Shown here: in pieces, positions 27,622 through 35,271 of the stretch
Layout: every line of letters starts with the position of its first letter
How positions within the stretch are numbered: the stretch's first letter is position 1
Source: Acidobacteriota bacterium
GTDB taxonomy: Bacteria; Acidobacteriota; Aminicenantia; UBA2199
DNA length: 59,659 nucleotides
NCBI GenBank assembly: GCA_018897435.1
Contig: JAHIKI010000047.1
Coordinates: forward strand, 1-59,659
Direction of reading: 5' to 3'
Translations under genes and position numbers: made by a program
Notes under the pieces: generated by a model
Databases searched by the model: none
Told to the model about the DNA's origin: nothing
What the model saw: only the letters and a program-made list of their open reading frames with translations

Positions 27622-28893
27622 TCAGGGGATGATGCCGCGCTGACGTTGTTCCCGCCGTTTTTCGGAGCGGTCGACGATCAGGGCGGTGGCCGAGTCGCCC
27701 AGGACATTGAGCACGGTACGGCACATGTCGAGGATGCGTTCCACGCCGATGATCAGGCCGATGCCCTCGGCGGGAATATTGGCCGCTCCCAGGACCAGGG
27801 CCAGCGTGATGATGCCGATGCCGGGAATCCCGGCCGTGCCTATGGCGGCGAGAGTGGCGCTGAGAATGATGATCAACTGTTTTTGCAGGGGCAGCGAATA
27901 TCCGAACACCTGGGCGATAAATACGACGCTGACACCATGGTAGATGGAAGTGCCGCTCATATTGATGGTGGCTCCCAGGGGCAGGATGAAGGAGGTGATG
28001 TCACGATTGACGCCCAGCTTCTGCTCGCAGCTGATCATGTTTTCAGGCAGAACTGCATTGGAACTCGAAGTGGAAAAAGCCAGCAGGCCGACGGCGCTCA
28101 GGTTGCGGAAAAAATGGACGGGGTTGGTGCGGGCCAGAAACAAGACGGCCAGGCCGTAGTATCCGAACAGGAACGCCGCCATGACACCGATGGTCACCAG
28201 GGAATAGCGCAGGAGCGAAAGGAGAAAGTGGAAGCCGAACTGGGTCACAACCGAGGCGATCAGGGCGAAGACGGCAAACGGCGCCAGTTTCATCACCCCC
28301 TTGACCAAGGCGATAAGGGCATCATTGACCGCCTGCAGGAGTTCCAGCACTTTTTCCCTTTTTGAAGAGGCGATCAGGGAAAAAGCCAGGCCCAGAAGCA
28401 CGCTGAAGGTGATCACGGCCAGCATATCGCCCTGGGCCAGGGCGGCAAAGGGATTGGCGGGGATGAGATCGAGAAAAAAATCAGCGGCTTTTTTCTTTTT
28501 GCCGACACTGGAGTCGATTTGTTTCTGAAAATCCGCATTCGTCCGGATCTCGGCCATGAGGGCCTGTTTTTTTTCGGGATCCAGGTGCTGGCCGGGTTTG
28601 AAGATGTTGGCCGCCGTCATTCCCAATGAAACGGCGAAAATCGTACTGATCAGGAAAAAGGACACTCCTTTCAAGCCTACCCGGCCCAGTTTTTTCAGAT
28701 CAGCGAATCCGGCCGTGGCGGCCATGATGGAGACCATGATCAGCGGGATGGTGATCATTTTCAGCAATTTGATGAAAAGATCCCCCAACGGTTTGATATA
28801 GGCGGCGGCCTGCCCCAGTTTGAGCATCGCCAGCAGCGAACCGACGATCGCTCCGCCAAGCAGCCCGATAAAGATCTTTGTGTGCATTTTCAT
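27622..28893 (-). CDS. Dicarboxylate/amino acid:cation symporter (SDF family)
   Basis: A 423-residue inner-membrane transporter of the DAACS/SDF family (GltP, DctA), which takes up glutamate, aspartate or C4-dicarboxylates with H+ or Na+. There are about eight hydrophobic segments and two hairpin regions. The serine-rich hairpin reads AFSTSSSNAVLP. The ion-binding motif, normally NMDGT, reads NMSGT here (LGATINMSGTSIYHG), and the substrate-binding helix reads CRTVLNVLGDSATALIV with the conserved Asp. The Asp-to-Ser change may alter cation coupling. A hydrophilic insert of about 35 residues near position 120 (EKKQALMAEIRTNADF) lies between membrane segments. The exact substrate is not readable. 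Confidence 0.93.
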   Translation of the reverse strand: MKMHTKIFIGLLGGAIVGSLLAMLKLGQAAAYIKPLGDLFIKLLKMITIPLIMVSIMAATAGFADLKKLGRVGLKGVSFFLISTIFAVSLGMTAANIFKPGQHLDPEKKQALMAEIRTNADFQKQIDSSVGKKKKAADFFLDLIPANPFAALAQGDMLAVITFSVLLGLAFSLIASSKREKVLELLQAVNDALIALVKGVMKLAPFAVFALIASVVTQFGFHFLLSLLRYSLVTIGVMAAFLFGYYGLAVLFLARTNPVHFFRNLSAVGLLAFSTSSSNAVLPENMISCEQKLGVNRDITSFILPLGATINMSGTSIYHGVSVVFIAQVFGYSLPLQKQLIIILSATLAAIGTAGIPGIGIITLALVLGAANIPAEGIGLIIGVERILDMCRTVLNVLGDSATALIVDRSEKRREQRQRGIIP

Positions 28894-29082
28894 GATTTTC
28901 CCCGGTCGGCAGGTTCTTGTTCTAGGCCATGGAACGATTTGACCATGGATAAAAATAGCAGAAAGCCCGGCGCCTGTAAATAGCGAATCTTTTGGGAATG
29001 GAATTGGCGGCGGTCGTCGGCCTGGTCATTTTGGCGAAGGCAAGGCTTGCTGCCTTAAGTATGATTTTTCGCTTTTCTTTGC

Positions 29083-29088
29083 TACAAT
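29083..29088 (+). promoter_or_regulatory. -10 box at the M16 peptidase gene
   Basis: TACAAT lies 7 nt before the ATG at 29096, with no ribosome site between. Transcription would start at or next to the start codon. The -35 region is weak. Confidence 0.35.
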
Positions 29089-29095
29089 AATTGTC

Positions 29096-30475
29096 ATGGA
29101 AGCAAGCAGACGAATACTGGTTGTTGTCTGGTGTGCCCTGGCCATGATGCCGGCCTGTCGCGGAGCGCTTTTGCTAGCGGCGGACACTTTGCCCACTTCG
29201 GCCTATTTCACCCTGGAGAACGGTTTGCAGGTATTGCTGCAAGAGAAGCATGACCTGCCGTTGACCGGCCTGGCTTTGGCCATCGATATTGGGACCAAGG
29301 ATGAGACGGAGCAGACCAGCGGTTATGCCCATTTGCTTGAACACCTGCTCCTTTTCGGCGCCGGCTCCAAATCTGACAGCGAAACCCGGCTTGTGGAACT
29401 GCGCCGCCACGGCATCGCCCACAACGCTCATACCGATCACGACCTGATGACCTTTGAAATATCCTGCCCGGCCGCAGACAGTATCTGGGCACTGGAACGC
29501 CTGCGCCAGACGGTTTTTTACAGCCGCTTGGACCCGCAGCATCTTGAGAGCGAGAAGCGCATCATTCAGGAAGAAATCCTGCAATTGCGCGACAATCCCT
29601 CCCATCTGGGGCGTTTGCTTGTCATGGAAAAGCTTTTTGCCGGCCATGCCTACGGCCGGGCGGTCTATGGCGATAGCAGTTCCATCCAGGCCGCTACGGT
29701 CGAACAGCTTCAGGCTTTTTGCGACCGCCGGCTCGTCCCCGGTCGCTGTACCTTGTCGGTCATCGGCGCTTTTTCCTTAACCGAGATGGAGAAGGAGGTG
29801 CGCCGCAGCTGGGGTGAATTGGAAAAAAAACCTGCCCTTGAGGCGACGGTTCTACCGGCAGAGGATCTGAAAAAGAGCAGTGAACAACAAATTGAGTTGG
29901 ACATACAGGCGAGTCATCTGTTTTTCGGTTGGCGGGCTCCCGATTTCAACCATGAGCATCGCCTGGCGCTCAACTTGCTGGTCCATATCTTGGGGCGCGG
30001 GTTGAACCCGCTTTTGAACCAGGTTCTGCGCGGCGGCCGTCAACTGGCCCAGCAGTATGACATGAGTTACCTGCCCTGGCGCAGCGGCGGCATGATTTTA
30101 CTGCATCTGACTTTAAAGGAAAAGGATATCCGCAACGCCAAGAACGAAGTGACCCGCTTCCTGCGCCAACTCGGTTCCTTCAATTTCAGTCGGGAGGATT
30201 TTCAGCCTCAGGACAGAATGTACGTGCTTGATTTCTTGAGGGGGGCCAAGAATCAAATGACTTACGGCACCGAGAATTTTCGCGAAGCAGTACTGAACAT
30301 GAGCGTCGCCAGCGCCCGCTTCCTGCTCTTGAACCGCAACCCTTTGAACGGCGCCTATATCGAAAATGTGGAGAAAGTGAGTTCGTCCGATCTGCGCCGC
30401 GTCGCCAGGAAGTACTTAAGCGGAAAAAAGTGGGTACTACTGGCCATCACGCCCCTGGGGGAGAAAAAGAAATGA
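29096..30475 (+). CDS. M16 family zinc metallopeptidase, catalytic subunit
   Basis: A 459-residue peptidase with an N-terminal signal-like segment (about 8-30). It carries the inverted zinc motif HxxEH as H79-LL-E82-H83 and the third ligand E159 in QEEILQL, exactly 76 residues on, as in processing-peptidase-like M16 enzymes. M16B proteases degrade or process peptides as pairs of one active and one inactive subunit. The next gene supplies the inactive partner with an ATGA overlap. The predicted location is periplasm or outer surface of the inner membrane. There is no ribosome site; the promoter -10 box is 7 nt from the ATG. Confidence 0.93.
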   Translation: MEASRRILVVVWCALAMMPACRGALLLAADTLPTSAYFTLENGLQVLLQEKHDLPLTGLALAIDIGTKDETEQTSGYAHLLEHLLLFGAGSKSDSETRLVELRRHGIAHNAHTDHDLMTFEISCPAADSIWALERLRQTVFYSRLDPQHLESEKRIIQEEILQLRDNPSHLGRLLVMEKLFAGHAYGRAVYGDSSSIQAATVEQLQAFCDRRLVPGRCTLSVIGAFSLTEMEKEVRRSWGELEKKPALEATVLPAEDLKKSSEQQIELDIQASHLFFGWRAPDFNHEHRLALNLLVHILGRGLNPLLNQVLRGGRQLAQQYDMSYLPWRSGGMILLHLTLKEKDIRNAKNEVTRFLRQLGSFNFSREDFQPQDRMYVLDFLRGAKNQMTYGTENFREAVLNMSVASARFLLLNRNPLNGAYIENVEKVSSSDLRRVARKYLSGKKWVLLAITPLGEKKK

Positions 30476-31785
30476 GAAAATTCTCCTTTTCCATGGCCTG
30501 GCTGCTGTTGTGGTTGGCGCTAACGGCCGGGATCGCTGCCCAAGAGATCCCCTGGAAGTTGGGCCATGAGCCGGGAGCCTATGCCTTGGCAAACGGCTTG
30601 TCCGTAATTTTGCAGAAAGATGACGCCGCGGCTATAACCTCCGTCCAACTGCTGATGCGGGGCGGTGACCGGGACGATCCGCCAGGACTCAGCGGCCTGG
30701 CCTATCTCACAGCGCGTTTGAGCCTGGAGATCCCCGACCAGTCAAAACTTCAGCAACTTATGGATTTCGGCTCGTCGTTTTCTTTGGCGGTCGGCGGCGA
30801 TTATACGCTGCTCACCGTACGTTCGTTGAGCCGGCACCTGGATGCGACCCTGGCCATCATCAGCGCCATCCTGGTTCAACCCCTTTTCTCCGACATGCGC
30901 ATCGCTGCGGTCAAGGAACTGATGCTGCACCTGCAAAAAAGGGAGATGGATGACCCGACCAGTTTGATGCGCCTGACCCTGGCCAGGACTTTTTTTGCAA
31001 ACAGCGCTTATGGCGCGGCGCGCTTTGGCAATGAAACTTCGCTGGCTGAGATCGGCAAAAAGGATATCCAGGCCTTTTTCCGCAGCCATTACGTAGCCGG
31101 CAATATGACGGCGGTGGTCATCAGCGACCTGGATGCGGATATCATCAAACCGATCCTGGCCCGCCATCTCGGCGTAATCCCCGCGGGGCCGCGGCTGCCG
31201 TTTACCCCGGTAGGCCTGCGCCAGCTTCAAGGGCAGCGGCTGACGCTTGAGCGCCAGGCGGCCCAGGCCCACGTTTCTCTATCCGTGCTGCTGCCCGAAG
31301 CAACAGCAGATCATTTCCTTATGGCCGCCCTGCTGGAAACCTGGCTGGGCAAAGGCATCGGCAGCCGCTTATGGTCCCTGCGCAGCCGCGGCGACCTGGC
31401 CTATGGCCTGAACGCCGAATTGAAGCCTAATCGGGAGGCGATGCTGCTCAGTGTTTATCTGCAAACCGACAACCGCCGTAGTCCGCAGGCGCTGACGGAA
31501 CTGATGCAACTGATCCAGACGGTTCACGATACCGGCAGTAGTGAAGCGGAGCTGGCCGCGGCCAAAGCCTACGCCCGGGCCGATTTTTGGCGTGAGAATG
31601 AAACCCGTGAACACCGCGCCGCCACCCTGGCCTTCCTGGAAGGCAGCGGACTGTCCTATCACCTGGCCGGTGATTTCAGTGAACGGCTGGAAAAAATCAG
31701 CCTGGAGGAATTCAATCGCGCGCTCCGTGCCTGGCTGGCTCCCGAACGCTGGTTCATATTGCTTATCGGTCAGGCGGCAGAGTAG
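30472..31785 (+). CDS. M16 family peptidase-like protein, non-catalytic subunit
   Basis: A 437-residue M16 homologue with a signal peptide (about 1-24, ending GIAAQE). At the position of HxxEH it reads GLSGLAYLTARLSLE, so both histidines and the glutamate are missing and it cannot bind zinc in the usual way. This matches the inactive half of M16B heterodimers, which shapes the substrate chamber and often carries the Arg/Tyr pair (here R376/Y378-like residues cannot be assigned safely). A longer frame opens at 30430, but the ATG at 30472 overlaps the previous stop (ATGA) and directly precedes the signal peptide. Confidence 0.9.
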   Translation: MRKFSFSMAWLLLWLALTAGIAAQEIPWKLGHEPGAYALANGLSVILQKDDAAAITSVQLLMRGGDRDDPPGLSGLAYLTARLSLEIPDQSKLQQLMDFGSSFSLAVGGDYTLLTVRSLSRHLDATLAIISAILVQPLFSDMRIAAVKELMLHLQKREMDDPTSLMRLTLARTFFANSAYGAARFGNETSLAEIGKKDIQAFFRSHYVAGNMTAVVISDLDADIIKPILARHLGVIPAGPRLPFTPVGLRQLQGQRLTLERQAAQAHVSLSVLLPEATADHFLMAALLETWLGKGIGSRLWSLRSRGDLAYGLNAELKPNREAMLLSVYLQTDNRRSPQALTELMQLIQTVHDTGSSEAELAAAKAYARADFWRENETREHRAATLAFLEGSGLSYHLAGDFSERLEKISLEEFNRALRAWLAPERWFILLIGQAAE

Positions 31786-31799
31786 TTCGCGTTTTTAGC

Positions 31800-31828
31800 T
31801 TGCAATCTCCTGTAAAAAATTGTATAAG
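31800..31828 (+). promoter_or_regulatory. Promoter of the beta-CASP nuclease gene
   Basis: TTGCAA (31800-31805), a 17-bp spacer and TATAAG (31823-31828). The ATG at 31834 is 5 nt past the -10 box, so the mRNA would be leaderless. Confidence 0.5.
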
Positions 31829-31833
31829 AAAAA

Positions 31834-33240
31834 ATGGCTATAAAACTCTTTTCTCACGGCGCCTGCGCTGAAGTAACTGGTTCCAAGCATTTCCTGGATA
31901 TTGACGGCCGGCTGCTGCAGATCGACTGCGGCATGTTCCAGGGCCGCCGCGCTGAATCCTATCAGAAAAACAGGGAAATGCCGTTCGACCCCAAGGCGGT
32001 GCGTGCCGTCATCCTGACCCACGCCCATTTCGATCATTCCGGCGCCCTGCCGATCATGCTCCAGAAGGGTTTCACCGGCAACATCCATTCCACTTCCGCC
32101 AGCCGCGATGTTACCCAGATCATCCTGCTGGACAGTGCCTATATCCAGCAAAAGGATTTTGAGATCCTCCAGGAAAAGTCGGCCAAGCACCCTAAAAGAA
32201 AATTGACGGTTTACCAGCCCCTGTACAGCGCCGAAGAAGCCGTCGCCGTCATGGGCAATTTCGTTACCAGCAACTACCACCGCAAATTCAAGCCCCTGGA
32301 CGGAGTGGAAGCCGAATTTTTCGATGCCGGACACATCCTGGGCGCGGCCACGGTGCACCTGACCATCCAGGAGGGCCTGCGCGTTGGTTTCAGCGGCGAT
32401 CTCGGCCGCCGCGGCCTGCCGATCATCCGCGATCCCGAGATCATGCCTGCCATGGATTACCTGGTTTTGGAAGGGACTTATGGCAACCGGCTGCACAAGT
32501 CAATCGGCCTGGCCGGAGAAGAATTGGGCGAGATCATCCGCAAGGCCCATTCCCGACGCGGCAAGATCATCATCCCCGCCTTCACCATCGAGCGCACCCA
32601 GGAGCTGATCTACCTGATCCATGTCCTGCAGCAGGAAGGGAAGATCCCCATCCTGCCCATCTTTATCGATTCGCCCATGGCGGTCAACGCTACCGCCATT
32701 TTCAAGATCCATCCCGAATGCTTTGACGAGGAGACCATGAGCCGTTTCACCGGAGCCAACGTCGATCCTTTCGGCTTCGACAACATCCGCTACGTGGTTT
32801 CCACGGCCGAATCCAAGGAGATCAACGCCTTCGACGGTCCGGCCATCATCATCTCGGCCAGCGGCATGGCCGAATCGGGACGCATCCTGCACCACCTGAT
32901 CCGCCGCATTGAAAATCCGGACAATATCATCGCCATCGTCGGCTTCATGGCCGAGCACACCCTGGGTCGGCGGCTGGTTGAGCGGGCTCCGGAGATAAGG
33001 ATCTTTGGGCGGAATTACAAAGTCAAAGCCGAGATTGCCACCTTGAACGCCTTTTCCGGACATGCCGATTACGCCGAGACTATCGAGTGGCTCTCGCGCC
33101 ATGACTGGAAACGCTTGAAAAAAATATTCCTTGTTCATGGCGAGGAACCGGCCCTATTGAACCTGCAAAAAGAACTTCTGCAATTCGGCATCCCCCAGGT
33201 GGAGATCGTCCGCTATGGCGGCTCCTACGAGTTGAATTAG
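31834..33240 (+). CDS. MBL-fold / beta-CASP ribonuclease-like protein
   Basis: A 468-residue protein of the CPSF-73/Ysh1-like group. The zinc motif HAHFDH is at 63-68, further ligands lie in FDAGHILGAATVHL and FSGDLG, and the beta-CASP region carries VLEGTYGNRLH, the ISASGMAESGR segment and FSGHADY near the C-terminus. Relatives act as endo- or exoribonucleases on RNA. No KH domain is present. No Shine-Dalgarno sequence precedes the ATG; the promoter sits immediately upstream. The next gene starts 22 bp after its stop. Confidence 0.92.
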   Translation: MAIKLFSHGACAEVTGSKHFLDIDGRLLQIDCGMFQGRRAESYQKNREMPFDPKAVRAVILTHAHFDHSGALPIMLQKGFTGNIHSTSASRDVTQIILLDSAYIQQKDFEILQEKSAKHPKRKLTVYQPLYSAEEAVAVMGNFVTSNYHRKFKPLDGVEAEFFDAGHILGAATVHLTIQEGLRVGFSGDLGRRGLPIIRDPEIMPAMDYLVLEGTYGNRLHKSIGLAGEELGEIIRKAHSRRGKIIIPAFTIERTQELIYLIHVLQQEGKIPILPIFIDSPMAVNATAIFKIHPECFDEETMSRFTGANVDPFGFDNIRYVVSTAESKEINAFDGPAIIISASGMAESGRILHHLIRRIENPDNIIAIVGFMAEHTLGRRLVERAPEIRIFGRNYKVKAEIATLNAFSGHADYAETIEWLSRHDWKRLKKIFLVHGEEPALLNLQKELLQFGIPQVEIVRYGGSYELN

Positions 33241-33262
33241 ACCCCCTCAACGGTAAGGGATT

Positions 33263-33802
33263 ATGGAAACAATCGATTTCAGCGGCATCGCCTGCCAGGT
33301 GCTGCGCCGCAACCGGGGCCGGGGCGTGCGCATCGCTTTCCGCAGCGGCCGCCTGCAAATCGTCCTGCCCCGCAACCTTGATCCGCTGCCGATCATGAAC
33401 CGGCACAAGCAGTGGATATTGAAAAAGCACGAATTGTTCCGGCGGCAGCATCTTCTAGCCGAAGCATTGGAGCTCGTTTGCCGTTCGAACGAGGAATTTT
33501 TAAACTTGGTGCGGGACTTGATCGGGCGCTATGCCGGGGTTCTGGCGATGAAGCCCTCGGGAATCGGTTTCCGCAAGATGAAAAGCAAGTGGGGGAGCTG
33601 CAATCCAAAAGGGAAGATCTGCCTGAACACCTGGCTGCAGGCCCTGCCCGACGAACCGGTCGCCTTCGTGGTCTATCATGAGCTGGCCCACCTCAAGGTC
33701 CGCAATCACGGTCCCGATTTCAAAGCCCTGATCCGCGCCGAATTCCCCGATTTTCGCGACCTGGACAAAAAATTGCGGCTTTACAGCCTGAAAATTCTTT
33801 GA
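33263..33802 (+). CDS. YgjP-like metallopeptidase-domain protein (DUF45)
   Basis: A 179-residue protein with the HExxH zinc motif as H139-E-L-A-H143 and a following H149 (VRNHGPDF), preceded by the family signature MKSKWGSC. DUF45/YgjP proteins have a zincin-like fold related to SprT; a UTP diphosphatase activity has been reported for one member, but the general role is unresolved. There is no signal peptide. It is probably cotranscribed with the beta-CASP gene and ends at a bidirectional hairpin. Confidence 0.9.
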   Translation: METIDFSGIACQVLRRNRGRGVRIAFRSGRLQIVLPRNLDPLPIMNRHKQWILKKHELFRRQHLLAEALELVCRSNEEFLNLVRDLIGRYAGVLAMKPSGIGFRKMKSKWGSCNPKGKICLNTWLQALPDEPVAFVVYHELAHLKVRNHGPDFKALIRAEFPDFRDLDKKLRLYSLKIL

Positions 33803-33840
33803 TTCTCCCAATATTAAAACAATATTCCAAACTCGAAGAC

Positions 33841-33863
33841 AAAAGGCATGAGTTGTGCCTTTT
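33841..33863. terminator. Bidirectional hairpin between convergent genes
   Basis: AAAAGGCA (33841-33848) pairs with TGCCTTTT (33856-33863) across a 7-nt loop. Both strands end in a short T run. It lies between the YgjP-like gene and the DUF4143 ATPase gene, which converge. Confidence 0.6.
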
Positions 33864-33879
33864 CCAATCTGCTAATTTT

Positions 33880-35034
33880 TTATATTATTCTGCCGCTCCA
33901 CAAGCGATCTAGGAAATCGCGCCAGGGCAGGATGAGGATGTCGTCTGCGGTCAGGCGCGGGCGGGGATCCAGCGAGACCAGATAGCAGGGGGCTTTGTGT
34001 TCCTGGCGGAACGCACGCAATCCCCTGAGGTGGTGGTCGCCGGCGGCCGTGGTCGATTTGATCTCCACGGCAACCTGGCCATCGCCCAAGACCAGGTCCA
34101 CTTCCAGCTGAGAGGCTGTCCGCCAGTAGGCGATGCCGGGATTGCACCCTGAATACGCCGCCCAGGCAAAAACCTCCATGATCAGGAAGTGCTCGAAGGC
34201 GCGGCCGAACAACTCGGAGCCCGGCTGGACCGGCCCGCGGCGCGCGAGCCATGAGACGATGCCCGTGTCGAAAAAGAAAAACCTGGAGGCCTGGATGAGG
34301 CGGCGTTTCACCCTGCGGCGAAAGGCGGGCAGGAAGCGCCCGACCAGCGTGTCCTCCAGGATTTGGAAATACCCCTTGACGGTATGGGCGCTGACGCCGC
34401 AATCGCTGGCGATGTTCAGGAAATTGATCATCTCGCCATTGGAGAGGGCCGCGACCTCCAGGAAACGGCTGAAGGCGGGGATGTTGCGCGTTGCGGCCTC
34501 CACGGCGATCTCCTCCTTCAGGTAATCGCCGACATAGGCTTCAAGGAGTTTGCCGGGCTGCGTGCTCAAGTAGTGCCTGGGCAGCAATCCATGATTCAAG
34601 GCCTTCTGCAGGGAAAAATCGGGGATTTCAGGGGAGGTCAGCGGCATAAGTTCATAGCGAATGGCCCTCCCTCCCAGCAGGTTGGCGTGGTTCCTTTTCA
34701 ACTTGCGGGGGCTGGAGCCGCAGAGGATGAAACGCAGGCCGCGGTTTTCGATCAGCCAGTGGACCTCGTCGAGAAGGCCGGGGATCTTTTGCACTTCGTC
34801 GATGATTATGGGTTGTTTTTGGTTCGAGCCGTGCAATCCGCTCGCCTCGCACTCCTGGCGCAGCCGTTCTGGATAAGTGACGAAACTGCGGTACAGGTCG
34901 GCCAGAAGAAGATCGTAATATTTGGCATCCGGAAAGAGCGTTTTCAGCAGGGTGCTTTTTCCGGTTTGCCTTGGTCCCCACAAAAAACAGGATTCCTTTT
35001 CGCTTTGGCTTAGGACAAGTTTTCTTTTAAACAT
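33880..35034 (-). CDS. AAA_14/DUF4143 ATPase
   Basis: A 384-residue protein with Walker A GPRQTGKST near residues 20-28, Walker B IIIDEVQKIP, and the sensor-like LCGSSPRKLKR. The C-terminal DUF4143 domain contains LEVDLVLGDGQVAVEIKST, which resembles a PD-(D/E)xK nuclease core (D...E-x-K). The family is widespread, often in many copies per genome, and its function is unknown; links to toxin-antitoxin or defence are speculative. The gene stands alone, converging with the metallopeptidase gene. The ATG lies downstream of an AT-rich region with the palindrome TATCATGATA near 35060, a possible operator. Confidence 0.9.
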   Translation of the reverse strand: MFKRKLVLSQSEKESCFLWGPRQTGKSTLLKTLFPDAKYYDLLLADLYRSFVTYPERLRQECEASGLHGSNQKQPIIIDEVQKIPGLLDEVHWLIENRGLRFILCGSSPRKLKRNHANLLGGRAIRYELMPLTSPEIPDFSLQKALNHGLLPRHYLSTQPGKLLEAYVGDYLKEEIAVEAATRNIPAFSRFLEVAALSNGEMINFLNIASDCGVSAHTVKGYFQILEDTLVGRFLPAFRRRVKRRLIQASRFFFFDTGIVSWLARRGPVQPGSELFGRAFEHFLIMEVFAWAAYSGCNPGIAYWRTASQLEVDLVLGDGQVAVEIKSTTAAGDHHLRGLRAFRQEHKAPCYLVSLDPRPRLTADDILILPWRDFLDRLWSGRII

Positions 35035-35234
35035 GATATTTCTTAATGTGCTTACACTTTATCATGATATAATGCACCAATCATTCCGATTGTCATCATG
35101 GTTATTGTAATTCTGAAAAAATAAAATGTCAAGAGACTAACGAATTATTTAATTTTGAATTAAATTAAGAAAAATATGAAAAAGGGATATATTGTGGCCT
35201 TCTATTTCTGAAAAGTATTTAGACCCCCGTCAGC

Positions 35235-35263
35235 TTGACAATATCCGGGTGAATCGTTATACT
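35235..35263 (+). promoter_or_regulatory. Promoter of ftsK
   Basis: TTGACA (35235-35240), a 17-bp spacer and TATACT (35258-35263). The predicted start of transcription is near 35270, two bases before the ATG at 35272, so the mRNA should be essentially leaderless. Confidence 0.65.
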
Positions 35264-35271
35264 TTTTGCCA

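Noticed and set aside
27571..28365. Plus-strand frame over the symporter gene
   Set aside because: The minus strand encodes a clear SDF transporter; this frame is its complement and has no ribosome site.
35058..35073. TATAAT on the plus strand near 35067 as a promoter for ftsK
   Set aside because: It is about 200 bp from ftsK, and a far better promoter lies at 35235-35263.
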